From: Ligula intestinalis
Lineage: Eukaryota > Platyhelminthes > Cestoda > Diphyllobothriidea > Diphyllobothriidae
Direction: 5' to 3'
DNA: 64,000 nt
NCBI GenBank assembly: GCA_036362985.1
Contig: JAYGXS010000009.1
Location: forward strand, 8,505,135 to 8,569,134
The notes under the pieces: generated by a model
Told to the model about the DNA's origin: nothing
Databases searched by the model: none
Seen by the model: only the letters and a program-made list of their open reading frames with translations
Shown here: piece after piece, positions 32,603 to 43,529 of the stretch
Layout: every line of letters begins with the position of its first letter
Numbering within the stretch: the stretch's first letter is position 1
Program-made: the position numbers and the translations under genes

Positions 32603-33573
32603 CCAAACGACTTTTCTCATCGAAGTCTCCAACTAAGTCGGGTACATCATCATCGTCATCGTTTTGGGCCGCATCGTTTTCCTTTCCATCAGCACCGGCT
32701 GCTTCTAGAGATATAAATAATAGCGTTTTTAATTAACTGCATGACAGTAAGAACTAGTTAACGCACTCGGGAGGATTTATGTCGAACACTCATGAATACG
32801 TTGACTAATAGCATGCATAAAGCGTAGGCGTTAGCGGTAATACAAATCGCAGAACGATTTAGACAACTGATAACGTCAGCACAGACGCTCCCAGCCCTTG
32901 ACATAACAATAGACATGTCACTTGGAAAATCTTTTCATGTCAGCTTTGCTAAAGCGTGGCATTGCATGTTTTGACGAGCTCGGATTCTGCTTGAGCATCT
33001 ATGCCTGCATTAGTTATAGCTAAAGAAACTCGTCTGTATTAAAGGTGGGTGGTCGGCGGCTAGCTCACCAATGCTTAACATACAAAACAGCTAGAAAGTA
33101 GATCTGTATGATCAGCACGGACAATTTAGGCTCTTACCATTCATCTTCGAAAGACGCATCTTTGCGGTCTCCAACTGATTGATAACGCTCGGGAACAATT
33201 CAGACAAAGCTAAAACGTATGCTTTAAAAGTTGGAAAATACTTTTTGTCTCAGCTTGACCGGAGACGGCAAATATATTGGCCTGGACAGAGGCTTGAACC
33301 TTGGGGTTCTTGAAGTGAATCATAGTCCCATCCGATTTGTACATGTTGACCTGTACAGTTAGGAATATAACGCGATATTACCTCTTCTATGGTGGGAATC
33401 GAGCTAAGATTAAGCTTCTTTAGGGAAGACTGCAGCTTCTTGTCGTCGGCGGCCGCGTTCTTGTGTACGACCTTCTTCTTCCTGCGAGCTGTACCTTTGC
33501 CGCCTATCCGGACTTGTTCTCCCAAGGTCTTCAGTTTAGCCAACCTTTCGAGTCGTTCTTGTTCGGCATTCAT
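32598..33573 (-). CDS. BTF3: Transcription factor BTF3 / NAC subunit beta, four exons
   Basis: The beta subunit of the nascent polypeptide-associated complex, a cytosolic ribosome-bound heterodimer with NAC-alpha that screens nascent chains. Joined exons: 33382-33573, 33242-33350, 33138-33209 and 32598-32704, with introns of 31, 32 and 433 bp, all GT-AG. Product 159 residues, the usual length. Exon 1 has the ribosome-binding stretch [17 protein letters not shown] and [12 protein letters not shown]. Exon 2 gives the NAC domain ([20 protein letters not shown]). Exon 3 has [12 protein letters not shown]. Exon 4 ends with the acidic [15 protein letters not shown] chose the methionine at 33573 because family members start with a short MN-type leader; an in-frame ATG 14 codons upstream is the alternative. 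This is the only confident host gene. Confidence 0.95.
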
Positions 33574-33896
33574 GGTAACGATTTCGAGGGAATTATAATT
33601 AACGTAAAAGTCCACAGAAATCGCCTCTCACAAAAGCATGAAGACAACCGTGACCATCAAACTGGAAACTGTGATTGAGTTAAACAAACGCTCATGGCCC
33701 AAACACGCATTTCAGGTTTCAGTAATGGCAGAATACTCTTATTGTCAACATCATAATTACCCCGTTAAAGTTTTTGTGATAAACATATATTTTCTAGGTC
33801 ATAGCATTATATGCAGTGTGCTACAATGGAAAAAGTAATGTAAAAAACTTGCACTCCATGCTAACCATGACACCCTTCTCAAAATATTTGATTTAT

Positions 33897-34065
33897 TTAG
33901 TTCCGTCTCATTATTTTTTGTAAGGTGGATTTTAAAAGCCAGGGACTTTTCTAAATAACTTCGCGTACCATAACCAATTCGACTTACAGGCACTTGTTGT
34001 CCGTTGTAAGCAAACTTTTGGCCTGCCAATTCTCCTATTAAACGTCTGTAATCGAATCTTTTCAT
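33897..34065 (-). CDS. Candidate short two-exon gene or gene 3' end
   Basis: Exon 33988-34065 starts MKRFDYRRLIGELAGQKFAY and ends at a strong donor GTAAGT. A 37-bp intron (33951-33987) ends TTATTTAG. Exon 33897-33950 reads KSPWLLKSTLQKIMRRN, then a stop. AATAAA overlaps the stop (33892-33897), as in BTF3. The joined product would be 43 residues and I do not recognise it. It may be the end of a longer gene with unseen upstream exons. The unspliced alternative is an 87-codon continuation to 33799. Tiny introns match the style of BTF3 324 bp downstream. Confidence 0.3.
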
Positions 34066-34177
34066 TGTCGCTGAACACTGTCTATGATGTGTTGTTCTAT
34101 GCAACGCTATCTTCTTATCCAAACAGACAGTTGTTCAGTGATAAAAAACAAACAATCCTGCGTTGCGAATTTAGCGT

Positions 34178-34452
34178 TCAATTTCCGACCCTGCGTAATT
34201 TAGAGGTCATTGTATATTCGGTCTGCTGGAAGCTCATACAGTCTGCTGGCACTACGAAATGATTGTGACCTATAACTTCGTTAACCATTTCAAATTTGAC
34301 AAAGCTCTTTCACGAGTTATACAAAAGTAACCAATCCCTTGATCTCTTATTTGATAGCGATTCAGTGGGATATTCCATGTAGAGGGTCGTTTGAGAGTCA
34401 GATTCGAATACATTTCTCCCACTTGTGTGATGCAACGAGTGCCAAAATCCAT
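34178..34452 (-). CDS. Candidate short two-exon gene, function unknown
   Basis: Exon 34314-34452 reads MDFGTRCITQVGEMYSNLTL, and so on for 46 codons. A 44-bp GT-AG intron (34270-34313) follows. Exon 34178-34269 continues HNHFVVPADCMSFQQTEYTM to a stop. The joined product is 76 residues with no signal peptide or membrane segment and no family I recognise. Support is only the clean frame across a short intron and the position in the low-repeat region on the BTF3 strand. A chance frame cannot be excluded. Confidence 0.3.
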
Positions 34453-34732
34453 GAGAGCGATTCGAAAAAAATGGGGCCTTGGAGGTTTATACAGTCATAA
34501 TGACTGCAATGGTTGATATTTTACATCAAATAGCCTCCTCAATAGCTGTCCTATCTTACTGTATCGAAAAAATCATATTATCCAAACTCTTAACTTTTTA
34601 GAAGTACTTTTTTCTCCTACATTTTATTTTTATAAAGTGGAGGTTCGCTGAACTCAGCCCCCGCTTTCATATTAGGAGTTTTCTTTTCACGGCTTCCTCT
34701 TCAGTTCGCCATCTTTTTCAAAGTATTAACAT

Positions 34733-35910
34733 TTGTGTCAAATGAGCTTTTTCTGCCTTCAATAAGGACCTTTTTACCAAAGTCTTTAGAACCTTCAATC
34801 GGTCTCAACTGCAGTCCACTATCCAAGCTTGGAGACCCTGGGCGGCTAAAGACATATACATCATCGACAAATTCCAGAGGCGTGAAACTACACTTGTCAT
34901 TGGACAGGGCTCGCAACCTTTTGAAACACGGCTGTCATATCTAGACCCCTTCTTCTTGCGCTAAAGACAGCTTCTTTGGGACCTGATACTGTCATTCCGC
35001 ATATTACGCGTTCAGGACTGTTGTCTTATATCAGACGACTTCTTCCCATTAGCAACAACAACGAAATTGAGAGGTAATCCTCTCAGCTTACGTGTGACTG
35101 AGGTCAGGTTGGACACTCGGACATACTTCTTCTCCGATAGGGTGCTTGAAGTTTGCAATGTTCTTCCTGTCGATGTCGTTATGTCGGAATCCCTTGACGT
35201 TTTAAAGCGAAATTTGGAACGATATGGCAGTGCGCGCTACATATGAACTGACTGTCGCCGACCATTTACAATTATGATCATACAAGTTGTGTTTACGTAG
35301 GATTTTTATATGCTTTTTCACATCACTGGGTTCTCCTACCGCTAAATATGAACTGACCGCCACCACCGACCATTTACAATTATAATACTACTAGCTAGAT
35401 TTAAGTAGCACTTGTATATGCTCTTTTTCACTAGACTAGGTTCTTCCATTCGAAGGTCTCTGCGGTCTTCCCTTTTTGGCTATCTGCAATCCGTGATGAC
35501 CCCGTCAGCGATCGTATCAGCCGAACCTGGCGGCCAAAATGCTCACTTTTGTTTCGAACCGCAGTGGACTGTCGACAATCTGAGAAGGTATTTCTGTTTT
35601 TTCCAACCTGTTGATGGACTCTGCAGTCAGTAAGGAAATATCAGACCGCATCTTCCGCACTCTGTGATAATCCCGGTGAACTTTGCAATGCCCCTCCTTC
35701 CGTCCCGTAAGAGTAACCGTTTTTCTCCTAAAAAAATCCCAGAGTTTTTCCCCTTCCTGCTCAAAAATTTATGTACCGCTTCATGGCTCAGGACAATTGG
35801 CGTCGCCAACAAACTGAAATATCCTTTTTTGTTACCATGACACATGTACAAGAAAGAAACTCAAAGGCAATCTATCTACATATCCCCTTAATATACTGAT
35901 ACTGATAGTC
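34733..35910 (+). mobile_element. LINE family B, 3' fragment
   Basis: Collinear with 44725-45815. Shared strings include CTATCCAAGCTTGGAGACCC, then GGGCTCGCA(G/A)CCTT(A/T)TGAAACACGGCTGTC. The 3' ends also match, with TACATATCCC and tandem ATACTG units. The coding part (RT C-terminus) is broken into several frames. It is 5'-truncated at about 34733 within the RT thumb. Confidence 0.85.
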
Positions 35911-36253
35911 CGTTGAGGAACTCTTCTCCAAATTGGGCATATCGCTGGAAATATTGACTCGGCCTACCTAGTCTACTTGTCCCAATCAGTCCCGTCAGGG
36001 CTCTGAGGAGTATCCGCGGACAGGCTAAGTCGTTATATTGATATAATGCCGTGCGTAATTACTAGAAGACTATAATTATCTGAGGAAAGGCCACCTTATC
36101 ATTTTATATCTTGCTTTTTTCAACCCAAATTAGTACCAGTTGGCAACTACACTATCTCGGTGTATGATTGTTAGAAGACTTTATTAATATAATTAAGGCC
36201 ACCATATCGTTTGTATTTTTCTTACGCCAATATAGTTCCCGGTAGTAACTATT
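35911..36253. other. A+T-rich unassigned stretch
   Basis: Two loosely repeated blocks (about 36050-36120 and 36150-36235) share GAAGACT...TAAT...AAGGCCACC. There is no coding potential. It separates the 3' ends of a plus-strand B fragment and the minus-strand A element. Confidence 0.3.
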
Positions 36254-36573
36254 AAGTCACTTAAGTCACTTTAAGTCACTTTATTAAGGGAAGAAGGCTT
36301 TCGCCCTTGAGCTCCCTATTCATAACCAAAATCGCATAATAGGTCCACCGTAACAATAGTACACAATACAAATGTACAAATGTAGGCTTAACATCAGCGA
36401 TAAGTGTGAGCCAGTTGCAAAGTGCTGCTACTGACACTTTGTTCATTATATCTGCCACAGTTTCTCAGCAAATGAGAATCAAGTTTGTGTTTACAAATGT
36501 CAGCAGTATCTGAGAGGACCACATCTTTCGGGAGTCTGTTCCACGCTCCAATGACCCTCTGAGAGAAGGCGTT

Positions 36574-38602
36574 TCATCGAACGCCAATGCGGGCCGGTTT
36601 CCTCTGAAGTTTAAAAGGAAGACCTCGCACATGGTCAGTCCGAGCCAATTCGAAGAAATCATCAAGTTCTAGGGCGCAGTCTTGGCCTCTAAAAATACGG
36701 TAGGTTTGTATGAGGTCCCCGCGGAGTTGCCTATAATTGAGAGGGCAAAGATCAAGTTCGGTCAGTCTATCTTCATAAGGCAGATGATTAAGATTCTTGA
36801 CCATCTTCGTAGCGCTCGCCTGCACTCGTTCCAGGTGCAAGTAATCCTTCTTGAACCACGGACGCCAGGCCTGGGCAGCATACTCCAAGTGGGACCGAAC
36901 AAACGCTCCGTAGGTTTTCCTGAAGAGCTCCTCGTCAATGTTGACGAATTCCCGCCTAATCGCAAACAGCACCTGTGTCGCGCGTTTAGCTGCCTTTTCA
37001 CACTGAGTAGATGGTTTTAGTGAGGAATTTATTAGAACACCGAGATCCTTTTGTTCGTTCACATTTGAAAGCGGGTGCCCATCGAGGAGGTATTGGAAGG
37101 AATCGTTCTCCTGATCAGTCCTTCTAGTACGGAGTCTTAGAACCTCACACTTACTAATGTTGAAGTTTAAAAGCCAACGAGCAGGCCAGCAGCTAAGTCA
37201 ATTAAGATTCTCTTGAAGCGCTTTCCTATCGGCGTCAGACCTGATGGCTCTCCAGAGTTGGACGTCATCAGCAAACATGATAGCGCAACAACCCAGGTCG
37301 TCGACACAGTCGTTGATATATATAAGGAAGAGCAGTGGCCCTAAGACAGAGCCTCGGGGGCGCCACTCAGAACAGATGTAGGGTTTGACTTTGAGTCACC
37401 GATGCACACAGTTTGCGATCGCCCTCTGAGAAAATCTGTGATCCATGCCAGCAGGTTTCTTCTTATGCCAATTTCTGACAATTTATACATTAGACGCTTA
37501 TGTGGGACGCCTTCGAATGCCTTTTTGAAGTCCGTATAGATGATGTTTACCTTATCATCTTCATCTAGTGCGCGAGTCCACTGCTCAGTGGAGAGTAGAA
37601 GGCTGAAACGGCAAGAATGGTTCTTTCTGAAGCCGTGTTGAAGCCCTGACAGTAGATTGTTCTCCTCCAAGAACTCCATTGTCGTCTTCTTAATTATCGT
37701 TTCCATCACCTTACAGCAAATGCAAGTTAGGCTGACGGGCGGGTGATTGTTAACCTTCGTTCGGGTTCCGCCCTTGTATATCGGGTAAATATTTGCCATT
37801 TTCCATTCAGATGGCAGTTTTCCCAGTTCAAATGAAGAACGAAAGATATGTGCTAGGGGCTCCGAGAGTTCATTTGCCAATTCTTTCAAGAACTTGGCTG
37901 GTACATTGTCTGGATTGGATGACTTTGCTTCTTTGAGGCTCTGCAGCTCCCTCTCAACTACAGATGTTGGGAATAGTAGAGAATGAAGTGCTGGACCGGC
38001 GTTTACAGCAGCACTGTTGGCATTATCAAAATGAAGCTCGGTTACCCTAGTGAATACCGAGGCAAAGAACCGGCTACAGAACTCGGCTTTCTCGTCATTC
38101 TCAACGACTTCTCCGCCATCATCATTCTTAAGTACTGCGACAGGATTCTTGTTTTTTAATCTACTGTTAATATAGCGGAATAGAATTTTGGGCTTTTCTT
38201 CGGCCTGTTGGAGGATTCTTGATTCATAGTTTTTCCTGGCCTGACAAATTGATTTTTTACTGCATTTCTTTGGCGTCCGAATTCCTCGAGGTGTACTGGC
38301 GACTCATTTTTCCTGAATAACTTCCATTTCCTATTCTTCTTCTTCTTCAGTTGCCTGTTAAGGTCTCTCTTCAACCAGACCGGACGACTAGTCGTCTTGT
38401 GTACCTTGACCGGACAAAAGCGCTTAAGCAGATCTAATGCAACCCTCTTGAGTGATCTCCAATCCTCCTCCGGATCCCCTTGAGTAGGCAGTCCCAATTC
38501 ACGGTCGATAGTGCATTCTTCATTGAATTGAAATCTGCCTTCCATATGTTTGGCTGGTCCTCCGTTTTCCTCAGCCGTTGAGTATGGAGTGAGTAATCCC
38601 AC
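36574..38602 (-). pseudogene. LINE A linker and reverse transcriptase
   Basis: The linker frame (38156-38602) ends near PKFYSAILTVD. The RT includes LPSEWKMANIYPIYKGG, then IIYTDFKKAFEGVPHKRL (motif A), GSVLGPLLFLIYINDC (motif B) and CAIMFADDVQLW (motif C, about 37256-37290). The C-terminal frame (36574-37062) has KDLGVLINSSLKPSTQCEKA and LEYAAQAWRPWFKKDYLHLE. A single-base frameshift lies at about 37355, between motifs A and B. Catalytic residues are preserved, so the copy is fairly young. Confidence 0.85.
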
Positions 38603-39357
38603 ATTAGCGTCGTATGATCACTCTTACCGAGTGGAGCATTTGAATGAACTTCATCTATGTAGGACGAATCCTTCGTGAAAATGAGATCCAAACAAGTAGC
38701 CCGCTGGTTTTCTCGAAATCTCGTTATGCCCTTAACGTTCTGAACTAGAGACAGGTCAAGCGTGAGATCCATTAATTTGGAACTAAAGGAAGTTGACGCC
38801 GCCTCAACTGTCAGTTTGTTCCATTCAATTGCAGGGGCGTTGAAGTCACCAACGATGAGAACCTCCTGGTGGCTAGCAGCTTCTTTCTCCAGACCAAGGA
38901 GTGAGTCGTCGGCTCCGCTTAGAATGTTTGGTGGCCGGTAAACGGCCAGGAATTCAAGGTTCTGTGAATTCGCCTTCTTGATCTTTAACCAGACGGACTC
39001 ATACTCCAGGGCTAGAGTGTGTTCTCTTTCTACAACAGAGATTTCAGTTCTGACATACACGACAACCCCACCTCCTTGTCGGTTTTGGCGGTCTTTGCGG
39101 AAAAGCTGGTATGCTGGAATCAAAATCTCCGAATCCGCGATTTCTGCTTTTAGCCATGTTTCCGTTATGGCAACTAAATCAGGTTTCCGCTCCGAAAGTA
39201 CTGCCTTGAGTTCATCAATTTTTGAGGGAAGACTTTGGGCATAAGTGTAAAGAAAGCTCAATTTAGACTTATTCACCACTTTATGCAGGCGGTTGCCTCT
39301 TGCGTGAGATTGCATGCAGGGAGCTGTCGGTGCTGGTCGAGACGGACTGTTTTCCAT
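38434..39357 (-). pseudogene. LINE A APE-type endonuclease
   Basis: A 307-codon frame. It reads LYTYAQSLPSKIDEL (N-block; the usual asparagine is Tyr-Ala here), VAITETWLKAEIADSE (catalytic Glu), GGGVVVYVR, LAVYRPP, LIVGDFNAPAIEW (catalytic Asp/Asn), TCLDLIFTKD and GKSDHTTLMW (catalytic Asp/His). All catalytic residues I can place remain. The frame shifts at about 38590 where it should enter the linker. Confidence 0.85.
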
Positions 39358-39389
39358 CCCGACTAGGCTGTTAGTGTTATCGGCTTTCT

Positions 39390-39665
39390 TCAGAGGAGTG
39401 ACCTCGGGACATGGACGATCTCCCCGTTCAGAATTCGAAGATTGCTCTCGCCGAGTTCACATCTGCTGTGGAGTTCTACTTTTAGCAATCTCCATTTCTC
39501 CCGCTCCGCGGGGGAAAAATCCTGCTGAAAAAAAACCGCCGGGTGTGAATTTCTAAGCATTCGTTTCCTGCTTAACAATAGCTGGACCTCAGCCTCACTC
39601 TTCAGAACAACCTTCAACGGTCTTGGTTGGCGTTGTTCATCTTTTGAGTCTGTTATACGGCCCAT
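39390..39665 (-). pseudogene. LINE A ORF1, RRM-like C-terminal part
   Basis: The 91-residue frame includes RPLKVVLKSEAEVQLLLSRK, then PAVFFQQDFSPAEREKWRLL and SNLRILNGEIV. This is the RRM-like C-terminal half commonly found in CR1-like ORF1 proteins, which bind element RNA. The N-terminal part is not recognisable upstream of 39665, so ORF1 is truncated there. Confidence 0.65.
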
Positions 39666-39867
39666 TCGGAATGCCTTTAGAACTTCGAATTTCTCCTTAC
39701 CCTTTAGGAGAAATTTCGGATATTCTTTAAATAACTACACTATCTCAGTTGCTGCTACGTCTAGTCCGACCAACGCCGGAATAGCTTATAAGTATAACCT
39801 TTGAGCTTAAAGTTATAGCATGCAGAACTTAGAAGTCCATGACCAAACTGCGGGTGGAAAAAAGCCC

Positions 39868-39942
39868 TTTGTGGAGCCGGCGTTGATCCCCCAACCTTCG
39901 ATTTAGGAGACGAGCGTTTTCGCCGCTCGGCCACTGCAACCC
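39868..39942 (-). repeat. tRNA-like segment (Leu/Ser type A-box)
   Basis: The minus strand starts GGGTTGCAG, followed by TGGCCGAGCGG (39923-39933), an excellent A-box of the Leu/Ser tRNA type. A B-box equivalent about 45 nt on is poor (GGGGATCAACGCC). I cannot close the acceptor stem convincingly. Most likely a tRNA-derived SINE head or a tRNA pseudogene lying between elements A and B, and not a functional tRNA. Confidence 0.35.
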
Positions 39943-40064
39943 AGCTCTGCGAGTCACAGAAAGTTAAGTGCATTGACTGGGTTAACAACGAACTCCACGA
40001 CCAAACTGTCCGGTGTGACAAACAGTGCAACATAAGAGACAAGGGTATAAACCCTACGGCCACC

Positions 40065-41552
40065 ATGACCACCTCACAGAATTCACATAAAGGTAAGAAC
40101 AGTGACACGGATGACACGCATTGCCCGACGGCATGCGAACATTGCACACATTGCCCGAAAATATCAAAGTTGGAGTCACGTATAGATTTAGTAGGGGATG
40201 TTAGCCCATGGTTTCTCAAGCATGGTACATTAAAGCTGCTAGAAGAAACCAGTGGAAATCAGCAGCTAGACTCTGCCTTGACGGAAGTCGCTACCAGGCA
40301 CCAGCCAATCGGTCCAAGCGCGACTAAAACTGAAGAGAAGCAAACACAAACAAGCCCTAATCTAACGTCCTAAGAAAGTTCAGGTTCTAGGATCATCAAA
40401 ACGGCCAGAAGAAGAGGGAAGCGTCTACCTGACCAACCAGTCTCACCCTCTTCACAGGTCAAAACTAGTGAAATCGCATGAAAGGGGATCGGAGAAGAGC
40501 TGGGAGAAGAAAAAGAGACAGCATTTGCACCGAGCCAACTGCGGTTCGATGCACACAAAGCGATGAAATCGAAGGAAGCCGCCTTAAAACAAAAGAGGGA
40601 GCCCATACTTACAGTGATGATCACAGATGATCAATCAGCCACCGCTGAGGCGAGTTTAAACAATTTTGCCGTAGACAACAAAACCACGATTTGTTCGTCC
40701 CGTAAAGTTCAAGCTGTCGTGGAGACAGATACGAAGGAGCCCACACTTACAGTGCAGGCCCAAACAATTGATCAATCAGCCACCGCTGAGGCGAGTTTAA
40801 ACAATCTCGCGTAGACAACAAAAACATGATTGATTCGCCACGTAAAGTACAGGCTGCCGTAAGCAAAGACACGAAGGAAAACACGAAAGCGTTGCACCAG
40901 GAAGTGACTGACGGCATGGAGGGGAGGCATAAAGTCACCGATAGGGGCAAAAGTTTCGTAACACAAGGTCTAATGGAATCCACTACCAGTACTACTATTA
41001 ACCAGAAAGTGGATGACAGTGTCACAGGCCCGAGCCCGAACCCCACAGTTGAAAACGAGGTCAGTACATCAACCAGAGACTCCGGTCGCACACAAGATGG
41101 TCATAATAGCAGCACAAAAGCTATTAACGAGCAAGCAAGTGACAGTGTCGTAGGCACGAAAAATGGCATTAAGAGAGAAGCCAGAATCATAATACAGGGA
41201 TTGACGGAATCGACCGCAGCCACTCCCATAGACCGGCATTCCGCAGATGTCCAGCTCTTCCATACACTTATGAACAAAATGCTGGGACCCAATGTACCAT
41301 TAGAGTGGGGAAAGGACTTCCGCCTTGGCAAACGGCCAGAGAGCCCAACTGGAACGGCACGCCCCAGACCTTTTGAAAGTGGGCATGACAAGAAGCCAAG
41401 ACGCCAAGCTCATTCTATCTAGGCGTTTTAAAATAAAAAACTCTGACCCGGGAGTTTTTTTTAACGAGAGTTCTCTGCTGCAGAACGGAACAAACGTCGT
41501 CAACTTGTTTCCGAAAAGAGGGAGCGGATCAGCAAGGACGAACAAAACTTAG
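40065..41552 (+). pseudogene. LINE B ORF1
   Basis: The starting frame (102 codons) holds a Cys/His-rich stretch CPTACEHCTHCPKISKLESR that could bind zinc. The middle frames contain an imperfect internal duplication: ITDDQSATAEASLNN and IDQSATAEASLNN, each followed by a (S)PRKVQA phrase, at about 40615-40700 and 40760-40855. The last frame (41325-41552) gives DAKLILSRRFKIKNSDPGVF, the RRM-like C-terminal region. Stops and shifts separate the frames. Confidence 0.6.
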
Positions 41553-41849
41553 TAATTTATAACAACCCAGTAATCCAACACCCATTGGTCTCACCTTGGA
41601 TAGGTCCGTTTCAGATAACCACACAGTCGGCTCAGTAGGAAGAGGATTGAGCCCAATCGAAAAACATACAGAGGCAGAACGAAGGGGAACAAAATTTGGT
41701 TATTAACAACAACCAAGTGATCCAGCGTCCACTGTTCTCCCCCAGAAAAGATCTTCCCCGGATGACCGCACAGTCAACCCGGTAAGGGGCGGGAAGAGCC
41801 TGACTGTAACCAATTCTCGAGCAAACAGAAAGTTAACTTTCATGTACAC

Positions 41850-42917
41850 AAATGCACAGAGTATGCTTTCAAAGCTAGACGAAAATTCATGCCTTTGAAT
41901 TATCACCAGATATAGTTTCAATAACGGAAACTTGGCTGTCTGAACAGGTAGCCGACGGCGAGGTATCCATGCCTGGCTATCAACTGTTCAGAAAAGACAG
42001 AGAAGGTCGTCAAGGCAGTGGCGTTGCAAAATACGTGAAAAATGGACTCACGGTTTTAGAAAAAACGGATAAACTGGCGTGTACTTCCGAGGCCATCTGG
42101 CTGTCCATTAAAGTACCAGGTGCACCCAACCGCGATGAACTGACACTCTACCGACCACCGAGAAGAGAGCCCGTATTGGATGCCTCCTTGCTAGAGGAGC
42201 TGGAAAAGTTTACTGCACGATCGGACATCCTGATTGTGGGGGACTTTAACGCACCTCACATAAACTTTGGTGTGGCCTGCACATATAGCTCCGATCTAAC
42301 CTTCGACAGCTGCCTTCTGAGCATGACTCTAAAGTTATTTCTCACGCAACACGTCAATTTTCCGACAAGGATGCGCGATGGCCAACAGTCAAACTGTCTG
42401 GACCTCGTTCTCACGAAGTCGCAGGACAGCATCGACGAAGTGTCATGTCTCCCACCACTAGGTAAAAGCGACCATGTTGTACTGCTATCGGAGTACTCGT
42501 TATTCTCAATACCGGAGCGACCCTCAACAGTCAGACGAAATATTTGGCGAGGTGATTTCGATCGACTGAAGACCGCACTCACGCGCACCGAGTGGAAACC
42601 TCGATTTTCTGGAGACATAACTGCGGCCTGGGAAGTGTTCCGTAACACACTTCACAGACTCATCGACAACCACTGTCCAATTTAGCGTAAAAAAGGTGAC
42701 CACTAGACCACGATGGCTTACGCAGGCCTTAAAAATAGAAGTGAACAAAAAGCGGAAGCTGTGGGAAAAAATGCAAGCAGACAAGACTCTTGCATCTGTC
42801 AGTGCCTACAAAACTCAGAGAAACCGGGTCAAGGGTCTTATTCTCAAAACAAGACGGGCTTTCGAAGCAGACTTGCTAAACCGGGCCACAGTGAACCCCA
42901 AACTGTTTTACAGTTAA
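41850..42917 (+). pseudogene. LINE B APE-type endonuclease and linker
   Basis: The reading passes TNAQSMLSKLDE, then (after a frame change near 41890) SITETWLSEQVADGE. A long frame from 41969 follows: YQLFRKDREGRQGSG, ILIVGDFNAPHINF, NCLDLVLTKSQDSIDEV and GKSDHVVLLSEYSL. The Glu of ETW, the Asp/Asn of GDFN and the SDH pair are intact. The linker (42696-42912) runs up to NPKLFYS, where the family A insertion cuts it. Confidence 0.85.
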
Positions 42918-43527
42918 GTCACTTTAAGTCACTTTATTAAGGGAAAACTGGCTTTCGCCCTTGAGCTCCCTATTCATAACCAAAATCGCATAATAGGTCC
43001 ACCGTAACAATAGTACATAATACAAATGTACAAATGTAGGCTTAACATCAGCGATAAGTGTGAGCCAGTTGCAAGGTGCTGCTACTGACACTTTGTTCAT
43101 TATATCTGCCACTGTTTCTCAGCAAATGAGAATCAAGTTTGTGTTAAAAAATGTCAACAGTATCTGAGAGGACCGCATCTTCCGGGAGTCCGTTCCACGC
43201 TCCAATGACCCTCTACGAGAAGGCGTTTCGTCGAACGTCGATAAGGGCCGGTTTCCTCTGTAGTTTAAAAGGATGACCTCGCAGATGGTCAGTCCGAGCC
43301 AATTCGAAGAAATCATCAAATTCTAGGGCGCAGTCTTGGCCTCTAACAATACGGTAGATTTGTATGAGGTCCCTGCGGAGTTGCCTATAATTGTGAGGGA
43401 AAAGATCAAGTTCGGTCAGTCTGTCTTCATAAGGCAGATGACCAAGATTCTTGACCATCTTCGTAGCCCTCGCCTGCACTCGTTCCACGTGCAGGTAATC
43501 CTTCTTGAACCATGGACGCCAGGACCT
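42914..43527 (-). mobile_element. Truncated LINE family A copy nested in family B
   Basis: Highly similar to 36254-36870, in the same minus orientation relative to the window. It has two AAGTCACTT-type units at its 3' end (42914-42935). It is 5'-truncated within the RT C-terminal region (SWRPWFKKDYLHVERV). Family B coding sequence stops at NPKLFYS on the left and resumes with LRQSTKIKYPI on the right, so the insertion is clean, with no obvious long target-site duplication. Confidence 0.9.
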
Positions 43528-43529
43528 CA

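Larger units (their letters stand above)
36254..39665 (-). mobile_element. CR1-like LINE family A, near full length
   Basis: The order on the minus strand is ORF1 C-terminal part (39390-39665), APE endonuclease (38434-39357), linker (38156-38602) and RT (36574-38150). The 3' end is made of three tandem AAGTCACTT-type units at 36254-36281, the short terminal repeats typical of CR1-like elements. Several frameshifts inactivate it. A second, truncated copy lies at 42914-43527. Confidence 0.9.

Noticed and set aside
39761..40219. 152-codon minus-strand frame upstream of LINE B
   Set aside because: It crosses the tRNA-like segment and is antisense to the LINE B ORF1 start; no independent support.
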